Source: JAXLYX01 sp046351215 (lineage in GTDB: Bacteria; Myxococcota_A; Polyangia; Polyangiales; Houyiibacteriaceae). Taken from it: DNA of 41,137 bases. Positions 14,860 through 24,117 of this stretch are shown here, piece by piece. Every line of letters starts with the position of its first letter. The stretch's first letter is position 1. Below the pieces are notes generated by a model. That model was not told the origin of the DNA. It saw nothing but the letters and a program-made list of their open reading frames with translations, and ran no database searches. Made by a program: the position numbers and the translations under genes. The stretch spans positions 1-41,137 of the forward strand of contig JAXLYX010000030.1 of assembly GCA_046351215.1 (NCBI GenBank), given 5' to 3'.

Positions 14860-17373
14860 TCAATCCTCGATCGGCCGGAGGACGCCCGTCGGAGGCGTCC
14901 GGCGCCCGAGACGATCGAGCAGCGTCTTCTTGAGGACGTCGAGCTGGTAGGGCTTCTGCAGGAAGGCCGCGCGACGATCCTCGAGGAGCGGACGGATCGC
15001 GTCGGGCTCGCCGTAGCCGCTGCAGAGGATCACCGGCACGTCGCGGTTCTTCTGGCGGATCCGTGCGTAGACGCCGCGCCCGTCGAGTCGCGGCATGGTG
15101 AGGTCGAGAAGCACGACGCGGATCGCCTCGGAGTGCTGATCGTAGCGCTCGAGGCCCTCGACGCCGTCCGAGGCCTCGACCACCTCGAAGCCGATGTGGC
15201 GCAGCATGGCGGAGAGCGCGGCGCGGATGCCCGACTCGTCGTCGACGACGAGCGCGAGGCCCTCGAAACGCACCGGCGCCGGCGTGATCACGGGGCGCTC
15301 GACGCGCGTCGAGCTGCGTTCGGACGCCGGGAAATAGAGCTCGAAGCGCGTCCCGCGGGTGACCTCGCTGGTGATGCGCCAGCCCGCGCGATGGCCGCGG
15401 AGGATGCCCTGCATGGCCGACAGACCGAGACCGCGCCCCTGCTTCTTGGTCGTGAAGAACGGGTCGAAGATCTTCGACATCGTCTCGACGGTCATGCCAC
15501 AGCCCGTGTCCATGACCTCGAGACGGACGTAGGTCCCGGGCACGAGGTTCTGGCTCGGGAGGAGGGAATGGAGATCCTCGGCGGTGAAGTACTCGTTGCC
15601 GGTCCGGATCCGGATCCGGCCCTCGCGATCGCCGATCGCGTCGGACGCGTTGGTCACGAGGTTCATGATGACCTGCTGGATCTGTGCGTGGTCCGCGTCG
15701 ATCCGCAGCAAGTCGTCCTCGAGCTCGAGATCGAGCTGGACGTGCTTCGAGATGCTCACCGAGAGCAGCTGCGTCATCTCCTTGACGATGTCGTTCAGCG
15801 ACAAGGGCTCGACGCGCACGCGTCCCTTGCCCGAGTACGCGAGCATCTGTCGCGTGAGGTCGGCGGCGCGCAGGACCGTCTGCTCGATGTTCGTGAGGAA
15901 CTTCGCCGCCGACGAGTCCGAGCCCAGCTTGAGCTGGACGAGGTTCACGTTGCCGAGGATCGCGGAGAGGAGGTTGTTGAAGTCGTGCGCGATGCCGCCG
16001 GCGAGGAGGCCCAGCGACTCGAGCTTCTGCGCCTGCCGGAGCGCCTCCTCGGAGCGCTTGCGCTCGGAGATGTCGGTGAAGCTGCCGCGGATGAGCACCC
16101 GGTCCGTCGCGGGCAGGCGCACGAGCCGCACCTCGCATTCGATGGGACGCAGGTCGACCGTCTGGAAGGTCCACTCGAACGTCGGCGCGCCACCGGCGAC
16201 GGCCCGGCCGACGAAGATGTCGAACGCCTCGCGCGAGTCGCGTCCGTCCGGCTGTGCCTGCGGTGAGAGCTCGACCGGGCCGAGCGAGACGAGGTCCTCC
16301 CGCGGCGTCGCGAAGAGCTCCTCGGCCTTCGGGTTCGAGTCGACGAAGCGACCCACCTCGGCGTCGAAGAGGACGATGGCGTCGGGCGCATGCTCGACGA
16401 GCTGACGGTAGGCCGCCTGGGTCTCGCGCGCGGCGAGCTCGGCGCGCGCACGCTCGCTCACGTCCTGGACCGTGCCGACGTAGCTCGCGCCGCTCCCGTC
16501 GCCGGCGACGGGGGAGAGGATCACGTGGTGGTACGCCTCCCTGCCGCTCGGCAGCACCACCCGGAGGTCGATCTCGAAGCGACTCTTGTCCCGCCGCCGC
16601 TCCTCGAGCGACGCCCGGAACGTCGCCCTGTCCTCGAGCGCCAGGTACCCGAGGTACGCGTCGAGGCTCGGCGAGCCGAGCTCCGGATCGCGCTGGTAGA
16701 GACGGAAGACCTCGTCGGACCACTCCATCTCGCCCGTCGCGACGTCGAGGGACCAGTTGCCGAAGCGACCGATGCGCTGCGCCTCGCGCAGGGCCGCCTG
16801 GCTCCGCTCGAGGGACTTCTCGCGGCGGTCGTTGCGGATGGCGACGCTCGCGACCGAGGTGATCTTCTGGACGAGCTCGATGTGGATCGGCTCGAACGGT
16901 CCGACCTCGGACTTGTAGATGACGAACGTGCCGAGGACCGTCTTGTCGGGGCCGAGGATCGGCACGGCCGCCGCGGCGGCGAGCCCGAGCGCGGCGTAGG
17001 GCTTCATCGCGTCGGCGAAGGACGGATCCCGCACCACGTCCTCGGCGACGACGTTCGAGCGACGCAGGATCGCGGCGCCCGTGACGCAGCTGCCGGGGCC
17101 GACGGGGCGTCCCTCGACGAGCACCGGATAGCTCGGCGGGAGGCTCGGAGCGGCGCCGAAGCGCAGGCAGTCGTCGTTCTCGTCGTAGAGGACGATGGCG
17201 GCCAGGAGGCCGGGCGCGTGCATCTCCACGAGCGCGCACAGCGTGTTCAGGACGGCGTCGAGACCATCGCCCGCAGCCATCTGCTCGAGGACGAGCTGCT
17301 GCCCCTCCTGCAGCGCCTCGCTCAGCATCTGAGCGTGCAGGGCGATCGGCGGCGCGTGCGAGCTTCCAGGCAT
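14860..17373 (-). CDS. soluble hybrid sensor histidine kinase (GAF-PAS-PAS-HisKA-HATPase-REC)
   Basis: This is an 837-residue cytoplasmic hybrid kinase with no membrane segment. Order of domains: GAF (about 30-180), PAS (about 195-310), PAS (about 315-440), HisKA with the phospho-accepting His in GGIAHDFNNLL (His463), HATPase (MNLVTNASDA, DTGCGM, GLGLSAMQGI; about 560-685) and a C-terminal receiver (VVDDE, phospho-acceptor Asp757 in LLDLTMP, SGYG, QKPYQ). It senses an internal or diffusible signal through GAF/PAS domains and passes phosphate to its own receiver and probably to another partner not found here. The start is the ATG at 17373; an in-frame GTG at 17397 is possible. No DNA-binding output is attached. 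Confidence 0.93.
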   Translation of the reverse strand: MPGSSHAPPIALHAQMLSEALQEGQQLVLEQMAAGDGLDAVLNTLCALVEMHAPGLLAAIVLYDENDDCLRFGAAPSLPPSYPVLVEGRPVGPGSCVTGAAILRRSNVVAEDVVRDPSFADAMKPYAALGLAAAAAVPILGPDKTVLGTFVIYKSEVGPFEPIHIELVQKITSVASVAIRNDRREKSLERSQAALREAQRIGRFGNWSLDVATGEMEWSDEVFRLYQRDPELGSPSLDAYLGYLALEDRATFRASLEERRRDKSRFEIDLRVVLPSGREAYHHVILSPVAGDGSGASYVGTVQDVSERARAELAARETQAAYRQLVEHAPDAIVLFDAEVGRFVDSNPKAEELFATPREDLVSLGPVELSPQAQPDGRDSREAFDIFVGRAVAGGAPTFEWTFQTVDLRPIECEVRLVRLPATDRVLIRGSFTDISERKRSEEALRQAQKLESLGLLAGGIAHDFNNLLSAILGNVNLVQLKLGSDSSAAKFLTNIEQTVLRAADLTRQMLAYSGKGRVRVEPLSLNDIVKEMTQLLSVSISKHVQLDLELEDDLLRIDADHAQIQQVIMNLVTNASDAIGDREGRIRIRTGNEYFTAEDLHSLLPSQNLVPGTYVRLEVMDTGCGMTVETMSKIFDPFFTTKKQGRGLGLSAMQGILRGHRAGWRITSEVTRGTRFELYFPASERSSTRVERPVITPAPVRFEGLALVVDDESGIRAALSAMLRHIGFEVVEASDGVEGLERYDQHSEAIRVVLLDLTMPRLDGRGVYARIRQKNRDVPVILCSGYGEPDAIRPLLEDRRAAFLQKPYQLDVLKKTLLDRLGRRTPPTGVLRPIED

Positions 17374-17469
17374 CCGGGTCCGTCTCGCATGGTACACCTG
17401 CGCACACCGCGATTCCTAGACCGCTTCCCGGTCTTGACGAAAGAGCGGCCACGTCGATAGACCCAGCCC

Positions 17470-18615
17470 ATGGACGCCCTCCCCGCCAGCCTGCCCCTGC
17501 CCGACGATCAGCTGCCGGAGAGCATCCGACGTTTCGCCGCAGCGAGCGCTCCCGCCCCCGCCCGTATGATGGCGGCGCGTGGTCTCGTCCCCGTGAAGGG
17601 CGACGACCTCGTCGTGCTGCTCCTCCAGCTCGCCCATTCGTCCGACGCGGCCGCCGCGGACGCCGCCAAGGCCACGCTGTCGGGCCTCCCCGAGGGCGTG
17701 CTGCTCTCGTCCTGCGCGTCGCTCGCGCATCCGGTCTTCCTCGACGCCCTCGCCGACGCGGTGGCCGGCAAGGAGGCGGCGCTCGAGGCGATCGCGATGA
17801 ACCACGCGACGCACGACGCGACCATCGCGCGCCTCGCGCGCACGAGCTCGGAGCATCTCTCGGAGGTCATCGCGACCAACCAGCAGCGCCTGCTCAAGGC
17901 TCCGGAGATCATCGAGAACCTCTACAAGAACAAGCACACGCGGATGTCGACGGCCGATCGCCTGATCGAGCTCGCCGCGCGCAACGGCGTCGAGCTCCCC
18001 GGGATTCCCGCGTTCCAGTACCACGTGGAGGCGATCCAGGGACAGCTCATCCCGGAGCCCGACGACGAGCCGCTGCCCGGCGACCAGATCTTCGCCGAGG
18101 CCGTGGCCGCCGACGGCGCCGACGCGGACGCGGTCGAGCGCCCGGGCGACGAAGAGGGCGAAGAGCAGGTCCGCGAGCGCTGGAAGCCGCTCGCCTTCCG
18201 GATCCGCGACATGACGACGGCCGAGAAGATCCGCTTCGCGATCGTCGGGGACGCGGCCGCGCGCGCGCTGCTCGTGCGCGATCCGAAGAAGCTCGTCTTC
18301 ATGGCGGCGATCACCTCGCCCGCGATGACGGATCTCGAGGCGACGAACATCGCGCACTCGAAGGAGGTTTCGGTCGACGTCCTCCGCTACATCGGCAACC
18401 GCAAGGAGTGGCTCAAGAGCTACGACATCAAGCGGGCGCTCGTCTTCAACCCGAAGACCCCGATGGACATCTCCATCCGCTTCCTGAACCACCTCCACCA
18501 GGCCGACCTGAAGGGCGTCTCGCAGAGCCGCGGCGTCCCGTCGCAGCTGAAGACCATGGCGCGAAACCGCCTCGAGCAGCGCGAGCAGGACAAGAACAAG
18601 AAGGACAAGAAATGA
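17470..18615 (+). CDS. helical repeat-like protein of unknown function
   Basis: This is a 381-residue protein that I do not recognise. It is strongly Ala/Leu-rich and helical, with short alternating helices (for example AKATLSGLPEGVLLSSCASLAHPVFLDALADAV) resembling HEAT/LRV-type solenoids. An acidic, glycine-poor linker (about residues 197-237) separates it from a second helical part rich in conserved-looking stretches such as ITSPAMTDLEATNIAHS and YDIKRALVFNPKTPMDISIRFLNHL. The C-terminus is a Lys/Asp/Gln tail (EQREQDKNKKDKK). There is no signal peptide or membrane segment, so it is cytoplasmic. It is divergent from the histidine kinase gene and lies upstream of panB. Confidence 0.8.
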   Translation: MDALPASLPLPDDQLPESIRRFAAASAPAPARMMAARGLVPVKGDDLVVLLLQLAHSSDAAAADAAKATLSGLPEGVLLSSCASLAHPVFLDALADAVAGKEAALEAIAMNHATHDATIARLARTSSEHLSEVIATNQQRLLKAPEIIENLYKNKHTRMSTADRLIELAARNGVELPGIPAFQYHVEAIQGQLIPEPDDEPLPGDQIFAEAVAADGADADAVERPGDEEGEEQVRERWKPLAFRIRDMTTAEKIRFAIVGDAAARALLVRDPKKLVFMAAITSPAMTDLEATNIAHSKEVSVDVLRYIGNRKEWLKSYDIKRALVFNPKTPMDISIRFLNHLHQADLKGVSQSRGVPSQLKTMARNRLEQREQDKNKKDKK

Positions 18616-18716
18616 CCCGAGGCCGGGCTCGCCCGCCCCGGAAGGCGAGGCTCCCGGCCCTCCCCGGAGCCGCCCGGGCGGGCCTACCGGTCGGCGGAAC
18701 CCGTGCTACCTTGGAG

Positions 18717-18733
18717 CCACGCAGGAAGCGTGG
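18717..18733 (+). other. stem-loop in the panB leader
   Basis: CCACGC (18717-18722) pairs with GCGTGG (18728-18733) around AGGAA, and is followed by a second weaker pairing, CCGGG with CCCGG, near 18735-18750. Both lie upstream of the panB ATG (18774). It could be a leader structure controlling panBC. It does not contain enough to be assigned to a known RNA class. Confidence 0.3.
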
Positions 18734-18773
18734 ACCGGGAGTGTCCCCGGCCGCGACGGAACGCGAGCCCCCC

Positions 18774-19679
18774 ATGACCGAGGACGCACGGCCGCTCTCT
18801 CCCGTGACGGTGCCCTCGCTGCGCGCGATGAAGAATCGCGGCGAGCGCATCACGATGGTGACCGCCTACGACGCGACGTTCGCGCGCATGCTGGACGAAG
18901 CCGGGGTCGACGCCCTCCTCGTGGGCGATTCGCTCGGCATGGTCGTCCAGGGTCTCGACTCGACGCTCCCCGTCACGATCGACGAGGTCATCTACCATTG
19001 CCGAGCCGTCGCCCGTGGCGCCAAGCGCGCCCACGTCGTGGCGGACATGCCCTTCCTGAGCTGGCAGCTCGGGCCCGAGGACGCCCTCCGCAACGCCGGT
19101 CGCTTCCTCGCACAGGGCGGCGCCCACGCCGTGAAGCTCGAGGGCGGGGTCTCGGCGGCCCCGACCATCCGGCGCCTCGTGGACGCCGGCATCCCCGTCA
19201 TGGGACACGTCGGTCTGCTGCCGCAGAGCGTCCACGCCATGGGAGGATTCCGCGTCCAGGGACGCACCGAGGACGCCGCGGAGCTGGTCTTCCGTGACGC
19301 CCAGGCCGTGGCCGAGGCGGGCTGCTACGCGCTCGTGCTCGAGGGCATCCCGAGCGACCTCGCCGAGCGGATCACGCGCGAGATCGCGATCCCGACGATC
19401 GGCATCGGCGCCGGTCCCGCGTGCGACGGGCAGGTGCTCGTCTGCTACGACCTCCTCGGCCTGACGCCGAACCTCCGCCCGAAGTTCGTGAAGCGCTACG
19501 CCGAGTTCTTCGCCGAGGGCAAGGCCGCGGCGAAGCGGTATTGCGAGGAGGTCCGGAACGGTGCGTTCCCGGGTCCCGAGCATTCGTTCGGCGACGTGAA
19601 GAAGACCGGGCTGCTCACCGCGACGCAGCCCGGGACGACGACCCCGTCCGGCGGGCGGGGCTACGGCCCCGAGGCCTGA
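18774..19679 (+). CDS. panB: 3-methyl-2-oxobutanoate hydroxymethyltransferase PanB
   Basis: This enzyme makes ketopantoate from alpha-ketoisovalerate using methylene-tetrahydrofolate, the first step towards pantothenate and CoA. The protein has 301 residues. Family motifs are MVTAYDATFARMLDEAG, LLVGDSLGMVVQG (metal-binding Asp), VADMPFLSW, AVKLEGG, IPVMGHVGLLPQ, VLEGIP and IGIGAGPACDGQVLV with DLLGL. The ATG at 18774 is the first Met matching the family N-terminus (MTEDARPLSPVTVPSLRAMK), although the frame is open further upstream. The C-terminal tail after the barrel is somewhat extended. panC starts seven bases after the stop. Confidence 0.97.
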   Translation: MTEDARPLSPVTVPSLRAMKNRGERITMVTAYDATFARMLDEAGVDALLVGDSLGMVVQGLDSTLPVTIDEVIYHCRAVARGAKRAHVVADMPFLSWQLGPEDALRNAGRFLAQGGAHAVKLEGGVSAAPTIRRLVDAGIPVMGHVGLLPQSVHAMGGFRVQGRTEDAAELVFRDAQAVAEAGCYALVLEGIPSDLAERITREIAIPTIGIGAGPACDGQVLVCYDLLGLTPNLRPKFVKRYAEFFAEGKAAAKRYCEEVRNGAFPGPEHSFGDVKKTGLLTATQPGTTTPSGGRGYGPEA

Positions 19680-19686
19680 GGCATCC

Positions 19687-20544
19687 ATGACGCGAGTGCT
19701 CCACGATCCACGCGAGCTGCGTGCGACCCTCGACGCGGCCCGCCAGCGCGGCGCGCGCGTGGGTCTCGTGCCGACGATGGGCGCCCTGCACGACGGTCAT
19801 CTCTCGCTCGTCTCCGAGGCGAAGCGACGCGCGGACCTCGTGGTGCTCACGATCTTCGTGAATCCCCTCCAATTCGGGCCGAACGAGGATTTCTCGCGCT
19901 ATCCCCGCACCCTCGAGGCCGACGTCGCCCGCTGCCGCGAGGCGGGCGTGGACATCGTCTTCGCCCCCGACCGCGAGTCCATGTATCCGCCCGGCTTCTC
20001 GACCCAGGTCGAGGTCTCCGGCGTGACCGAGGTCCTCGAAGGCGTGCATCGTCCCGGCCACTTCCGCGGCGTGGCGACCGTCGTCGCGAAGCTCTTCCTG
20101 CTCGCCGGCCCCTGCGTCGCGATCTTCGGGCGGAAGGACTACCAGCAGTACCGCGTGCTCTCGCGGATGGCGCTCGATCTCGACATGCCCGTCGAGGTGG
20201 TCGGCATGCCGACGGTGCGCGAGCCCGACGGCCTCGCGCTCTCCTCGCGCAATCGCTACCTCGACCCGGCCGCGCGAGACAAGGCGCTCGCCATCGCGCG
20301 CGGGCTGCGCGCCGCCCACGATGCCTTCGTCGCCGGCGAGCGGGATCCGGCGGCGCTCGGCGCGCTCGTGCGCGGGCCGATCGAAGCCGTGTTCGATCGC
20401 ATCGACTACGTGGCCGTGGCCGACCCGGAGACGCTGCTCCCCCTCGAGCGCCCCTCGGAGCGCGTGATCCTCCTCGTCGCCGCCTTCCTCGGGACGACGC
20501 GTCTCATCGACAACCTCGTGCTCGGCGAGGACCCCCGGCCCTGA
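19687..20544 (+). CDS. panC: pantothenate synthetase PanC
   Basis: PanC joins pantoate and beta-alanine with ATP through a pantoyl-adenylate. The protein has 285 residues, typical length. Motifs seen: PTMGALHDGHLSLV (the HIGH-like nucleotide-binding site), FVNPLQFGPNEDFSRYPRT, VEGVHRPGHFRGVATVV (as LEGVHRPGHFRG), FGRKDYQQYRVL and LALSSRNRYL (KMSKS-like loop). It begins seven bases after the panB stop, so panB and panC are one operon; panD and panE are not in the window. It ends 43 bases from the convergent kinase gene. Confidence 0.98.
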   Translation: MTRVLHDPRELRATLDAARQRGARVGLVPTMGALHDGHLSLVSEAKRRADLVVLTIFVNPLQFGPNEDFSRYPRTLEADVARCREAGVDIVFAPDRESMYPPGFSTQVEVSGVTEVLEGVHRPGHFRGVATVVAKLFLLAGPCVAIFGRKDYQQYRVLSRMALDLDMPVEVVGMPTVREPDGLALSSRNRYLDPAARDKALAIARGLRAAHDAFVAGERDPAALGALVRGPIEAVFDRIDYVAVADPETLLPLERPSERVILLVAAFLGTTRLIDNLVLGEDPRP

Positions 20545-20587
20545 GCCTCGGCCGGGGCGGCTCGTCGGTGGCGAGCGCCGGCGGGGC

Positions 20588-22378
20588 TCAGCGGAGCAGG
20601 TAGCCGACGAGCGCGGCGACGACGACCAGGGCGACCGCGCCGCCGACGAGGACGACGCGGGGAAGCTCCTTCTTGCCCGGCGCGCCCTTCTTCGGAACGG
20701 ACAACGGCACGAGCGGGAAGAGCTCGAGCGACGGCCCGACGAACGGGAGGGGATCCCACTTCGGCCGCGGCGGGGACCAGTCGTCGGCGCCGGGCTTGTG
20801 GACGGCCATCACCGGCTCGTCCCCGATCAGCCTCGGACGATGGCCGAGCATCTCGTCGAGCTTGCGCGCCATGTCGCCCGCCGAATCGATGACCGTCGCA
20901 TCGTCCGTCGACGGCTCGTCGAGGGACATGTCGACCTCGATGTTCGGTCGCCCGAGATCCTCGGGGCGCGGTCGGGTGGCGGGCCTCGGCGTCTCGCCGG
21001 AGTGCGCGCTCGGCGGCTTCGGCGGCGGCGGGAGCGGATGCGCCTTGTCGAGGATGGGCTTGACGCCCGGCGGCGGCGCCACGCCGTGGCCGCGCGGCAC
21101 CACCGGCGTCGGACGCGAGGCGACCTCGTCGAGAGCGTCGCGGGTGTAGAACGTCGTCGCCTCGTCCTCGTCGTCCTCGTCGCCCCGTCCGCCCTCGCGG
21201 CCACGGGGATCGTCCGAGCGGACGTTCGTCGACTCGGCGACCACGCGCGGCATCGCCGGCGGTCGACCCGTGACCGGCTCGCTCGGCGCCACCGGGATCG
21301 ACGACGAGCGCATGGTGAAGATGACGCTGTTCTCCTCGGGAACGAACTCCCGCGACTGCATCTTCGGGATGACCTCGAGGGCCGTCGGCCGCGAGGAATC
21401 CGGCTTGCGCGTCTCCACCGAGGGCGGCGACTCCGGACCGAAGTACTCGTCCATCAGACGCGACATGCGCGAACCGGCGAACGTGGCATCGATCTGGTAG
21501 AGGACGCGCTGCAGCTCCGCGGCGAAGTCGTGCGCCGTCGGCCAGCGATCGTCCGGGTTCCGCGCCAGGGCCTTCAGGATCACCGCGTCGAGGTCGGCCG
21601 GGATGTCGGGGCGGACGCGGGAGGGAGGCTCGATGCGCGCCTTGCGCACCTTGTCGAGCAGCGCGGGGAGGTTGTCCTCGAGCGCGTAGAGCATCTGCCC
21701 GGTGAGCAGCTTGTAGAGCAGCACGCCCGTGGAGAAGATGTCGCTCCGGTGGTCCATGGGATCGGCCCACGCCTGCTCGGGCGACATGTAGTAGTACTTG
21801 CCCTTGATCACGCCGACTTCGGTCTCGCTCGATCGGAGCGCCGCCTTCGCGATGCCGAAGTCCGCGATCTTCACCTCGCCGGACATGCTGAGCAGCACGT
21901 TCTGGGGGCTGACGTCGCGGTGGATGACGTTCAGCTTCCGGCCGTCGGGCCCGGTCTTGCGGTGGGCGTAGTCGAGGCCGTTCAGGACCTCGCTGCAGAT
22001 GTACAGGCAGGCGGCGATGGGGAGGCGCTTGCCGTACTGCTGCGCGCGGCGGAGCAGACGCGACGCGTCCGCGCCCTCCACGTACTCCATCATGATGAAG
22101 TACTTGCCCTCGACGCAGCCGAGGTCGAAGGTCTGGGCGATGTTCGCGTGCGTCAGGACGACGGAGAGCTTCGCCTCGTCGACGAGCATCTGGACGAACT
22201 GCTCGTCCTCGGAGAAGCGCGGATGGATGACCTTGAGCGCGACGAGCTTCTCGAAGCCGCCGATCCCGCGCGCCTTGGCGACGTACACCTCCGCCATGCC
22301 ACCCACGGCGATCCGTCGCAGGAGGAGGTAGGGGCCGAAGGGTCTCGGCAGCTGATCGGCGTCGTTCGGTCGTGCCAC
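20588..22378 (-). CDS. membrane-anchored Ser/Thr protein kinase (myxobacterial type)
   Basis: This is a 596-residue eukaryotic-like kinase. The catalytic domain (about 14-285) has the glycine-rich loop RRIAVGGMAEVYVA, catalytic Lys49 in VALKVIH, catalytic loop HRDVSPQN (Asp155), DFG (173-175) and MSPEQ, with all key residues present. HRDVSPQN is common in myxobacterial kinases. After it comes a long Pro/Asp-rich, low-complexity linker (about 310-570), then a single membrane segment near 574-593 and the short end GYLLR. The kinase therefore faces the cytoplasm with almost no periplasmic part. The start is GTG. It is divergent from the cyclic-nucleotide-binding gene, 96 bases apart. Confidence 0.95.
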   Translation of the reverse strand: MARPNDADQLPRPFGPYLLLRRIAVGGMAEVYVAKARGIGGFEKLVALKVIHPRFSEDEQFVQMLVDEAKLSVVLTHANIAQTFDLGCVEGKYFIMMEYVEGADASRLLRRAQQYGKRLPIAACLYICSEVLNGLDYAHRKTGPDGRKLNVIHRDVSPQNVLLSMSGEVKIADFGIAKAALRSSETEVGVIKGKYYYMSPEQAWADPMDHRSDIFSTGVLLYKLLTGQMLYALEDNLPALLDKVRKARIEPPSRVRPDIPADLDAVILKALARNPDDRWPTAHDFAAELQRVLYQIDATFAGSRMSRLMDEYFGPESPPSVETRKPDSSRPTALEVIPKMQSREFVPEENSVIFTMRSSSIPVAPSEPVTGRPPAMPRVVAESTNVRSDDPRGREGGRGDEDDEDEATTFYTRDALDEVASRPTPVVPRGHGVAPPPGVKPILDKAHPLPPPPKPPSAHSGETPRPATRPRPEDLGRPNIEVDMSLDEPSTDDATVIDSAGDMARKLDEMLGHRPRLIGDEPVMAVHKPGADDWSPPRPKWDPLPFVGPSLELFPLVPLSVPKKGAPGKKELPRVVLVGGAVALVVVAALVGYLLR

Positions 22379-22474
22379 GCGCGGGGGGAGAGACTACCAG
22401 GCTTCGGCTTCGACGTCTCGGCTTCCCGTCGGACCTCGGCTCGTGGAATACTGCGCGCCGAGTAGGGAGGAACC

Positions 22475-23011
22475 ATGACCAACCCCGAGAGCGAGCGTCC
22501 GCGGCCCCGGATCACCGCAGCCATCCTGCGTGACATCGGGCTGTTCGGCGGCCTCGACGACGAGACGCTCCAGGTGCTGGCCCGGGAGCTGCCCACCGAG
22601 ACCGTGGAAGTCGGGCAGGTCGTCGTCGAGGAAGGCGACACCACGCGCGAGATGTTCGTCGTGATCGGCGGAGAGCTCGAGGTGGTGAAGCACGCGAAGA
22701 GCGGACAGGAGGTCCGCGTCGCGCTCTTCGGCCCCGGGGATTGGTTCGGCGAGATGTCCATCCTCGACGTCCAGCCGCGCTCCGCCACCGTCCGGGCCGT
22801 GGCGCCGACCATGCTCGTGCGCATGAACGCCGAGCACGTGGACCGTCTGCTCTACCGCCGCGACATGAAGGCGTTCTCGCTCCTGCTCATGAACGTGGCG
22901 CGCGAGCTCAGCCGCCGCCTCCGCGTCGCCGACGGGATCATCGCGCAGATGATGACGAGCGTCTCCGACGCCTTCATCGCCGCGCACCAGAGGACGACGA
23001 AGGGCGAGTGA
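22475..23011 (+). CDS. cyclic-nucleotide-binding domain protein without DNA-binding domain
   Basis: This is a 178-residue single CNBD protein. The beta-roll runs from GLFGGLDDETLQVLA to about residue 125, with GDWFGEMSILDVQPRSATVRAV as the phosphate-binding cassette; the key Glu (GE) and Arg (RSA) are present, so cAMP/cGMP or similar could bind. The C-terminal part (DMKAFSLLLMNVARELSRRLRVADGII) is a long helix, like the Crp dimer helix, but no winged helix follows. The ATG at 22475 has GGGAGG at 22465-22470. It lies divergent to a Ser/Thr kinase, so it may sense a nucleotide for that kinase (inference). Confidence 0.9.
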   Translation: MTNPESERPRPRITAAILRDIGLFGGLDDETLQVLARELPTETVEVGQVVVEEGDTTREMFVVIGGELEVVKHAKSGQEVRVALFGPGDWFGEMSILDVQPRSATVRAVAPTMLVRMNAEHVDRLLYRRDMKAFSLLLMNVARELSRRLRVADGIIAQMMTSVSDAFIAAHQRTTKGE

Positions 23012-23083
23012 GCCCTGCGCCTCCGGGCGCCCCGATTCCTGGTGCCGTGTGCCGCGCGGGAGGCTGCGGCGGGCTCGGCTCGC

Positions 23084-23935
23084 TCAGGGCCCTCGGGGCG
23101 GCACGAGCGAAGGATGGCCGCGGCGTTCCTCGAGCTCCTTCCAGTACTCGAGGATGATCGAGGCGGTCTCCTCGATGGCCCGGTTGGTCACGTTGATGAT
23201 CATCCAGTCCGGATGCCGGCGGAAGATCGAGTGCGCGTAGTCGAGCTCCTGCCGAACGTGATCGCGCATCCCGTAGTTCGCGTCGCTCGGCATGCCGAGC
23301 TGCTCGAGGCGCTTCTTGCGGATGTCCATGAGGAGATCCGGATCGATCGTCAGGGCGACGACCTTGCCCCCCGGGACCTCCTCGAGCTCGGGCGGAGGCT
23401 CCACGCCGAGGACGAGCGGCACGTTCGCGACCTTGAGGCCGCGGCCCGCGAGGTACGTCGAGAGCGGCGTCTTGCTGGTGCGCGACACGCCCGTGAGGAC
23501 CAGGTCGGCCTTCCGGAGGTTGCGGGGCTCCTTGCCGTCGTCGCTCTTGACCGCGAACTCGATGGCCTCGACCCGGCGGAAGTACTCGTCCGAGAGCGGC
23601 ATGTCCGAGCTCGGGACGTTGAGCGGGATCGCCTCGAGGAAGCCGCCCACCTTGTGGATGAGCGAGCCGATCACGTCGACGGCGTCGACCTGGTTCTGCC
23701 GCGCGATCTCGTGGAACGCCTCGCGGAGCTCGGGACGCACCAGGGTGAAGACCACCATCGCCTGGGCCTCGCGCGCCTTCGACAGGCAGTCCTGGATGGA
23801 GTCCTTGTCGCGGACCCGCGTGAAGAGCCGGACGCGCACACGCTGGTCCGGGAACTGCAAAAGCGCCGCCCGGACGACACGCTCGGCGGTCTCGCCGGTG
23901 GAGTCGCTGACGACGAAGATGCTCTTGTGGTCCAC
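23084..23935 (-). CDS. ppsR: pyruvate phosphate dikinase regulatory protein (PSRP/PpsR, DUF299)
   Basis: This is a 283-residue bifunctional kinase/pyrophosphorylase that switches PPDK or PEP synthase off and on by Thr phosphorylation. The N-terminus MDHKSIFVVSDSTGETAERVVRAAL is diagnostic. The nucleotide-binding P-loop is GVSRTSKTP, followed by LSTYLAGRGLKVANVPLVLGVEPP, TIDPDLLMDIRKKRL and the late motif INVTNRAIEETASIIL. The length matches the family. The ATG at 23935 is the only sensible start. No ppdK/ppsA target gene is in the window. The gene converges with the cyclic-nucleotide-binding gene. Confidence 0.95.
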   Translation of the reverse strand: MDHKSIFVVSDSTGETAERVVRAALLQFPDQRVRVRLFTRVRDKDSIQDCLSKAREAQAMVVFTLVRPELREAFHEIARQNQVDAVDVIGSLIHKVGGFLEAIPLNVPSSDMPLSDEYFRRVEAIEFAVKSDDGKEPRNLRKADLVLTGVSRTSKTPLSTYLAGRGLKVANVPLVLGVEPPPELEEVPGGKVVALTIDPDLLMDIRKKRLEQLGMPSDANYGMRDHVRQELDYAHSIFRRHPDWMIINVTNRAIEETASIILEYWKELEERRGHPSLVPPRGP

Positions 23936-24068
23936 GAGACCTCCCGAGGATCGTCGCCGGGGCCGGGCGAAGCGATCACCTCGTCACCATAGCGCAGACG
24001 TGCACCGCCGCTTGAGAAAGCGACAGTGACACGGAGAAGGAGAAACCGCGCGGAGACGGAACACCGAA

Positions 24069-24095
24069 GGCCTGGGCCGCGGAGCGGGCCAGGCC
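24069..24095 (-). terminator. two-part GC hairpin after the small basic-protein gene
   Basis: GGCCTGG pairs with CCAGGCC, then a G-G mismatch, then CCGC pairs with GCGG around GGA (24069-24095). It lies 22 bases beyond the stop of the minus-strand 49-residue gene and upstream of ppsR. There is no T-tract, but stability and position suit a terminator. Confidence 0.5.
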
Positions 24096-24117
24096 TCGTG
24101 CTCGGAACCGGGGTCGC

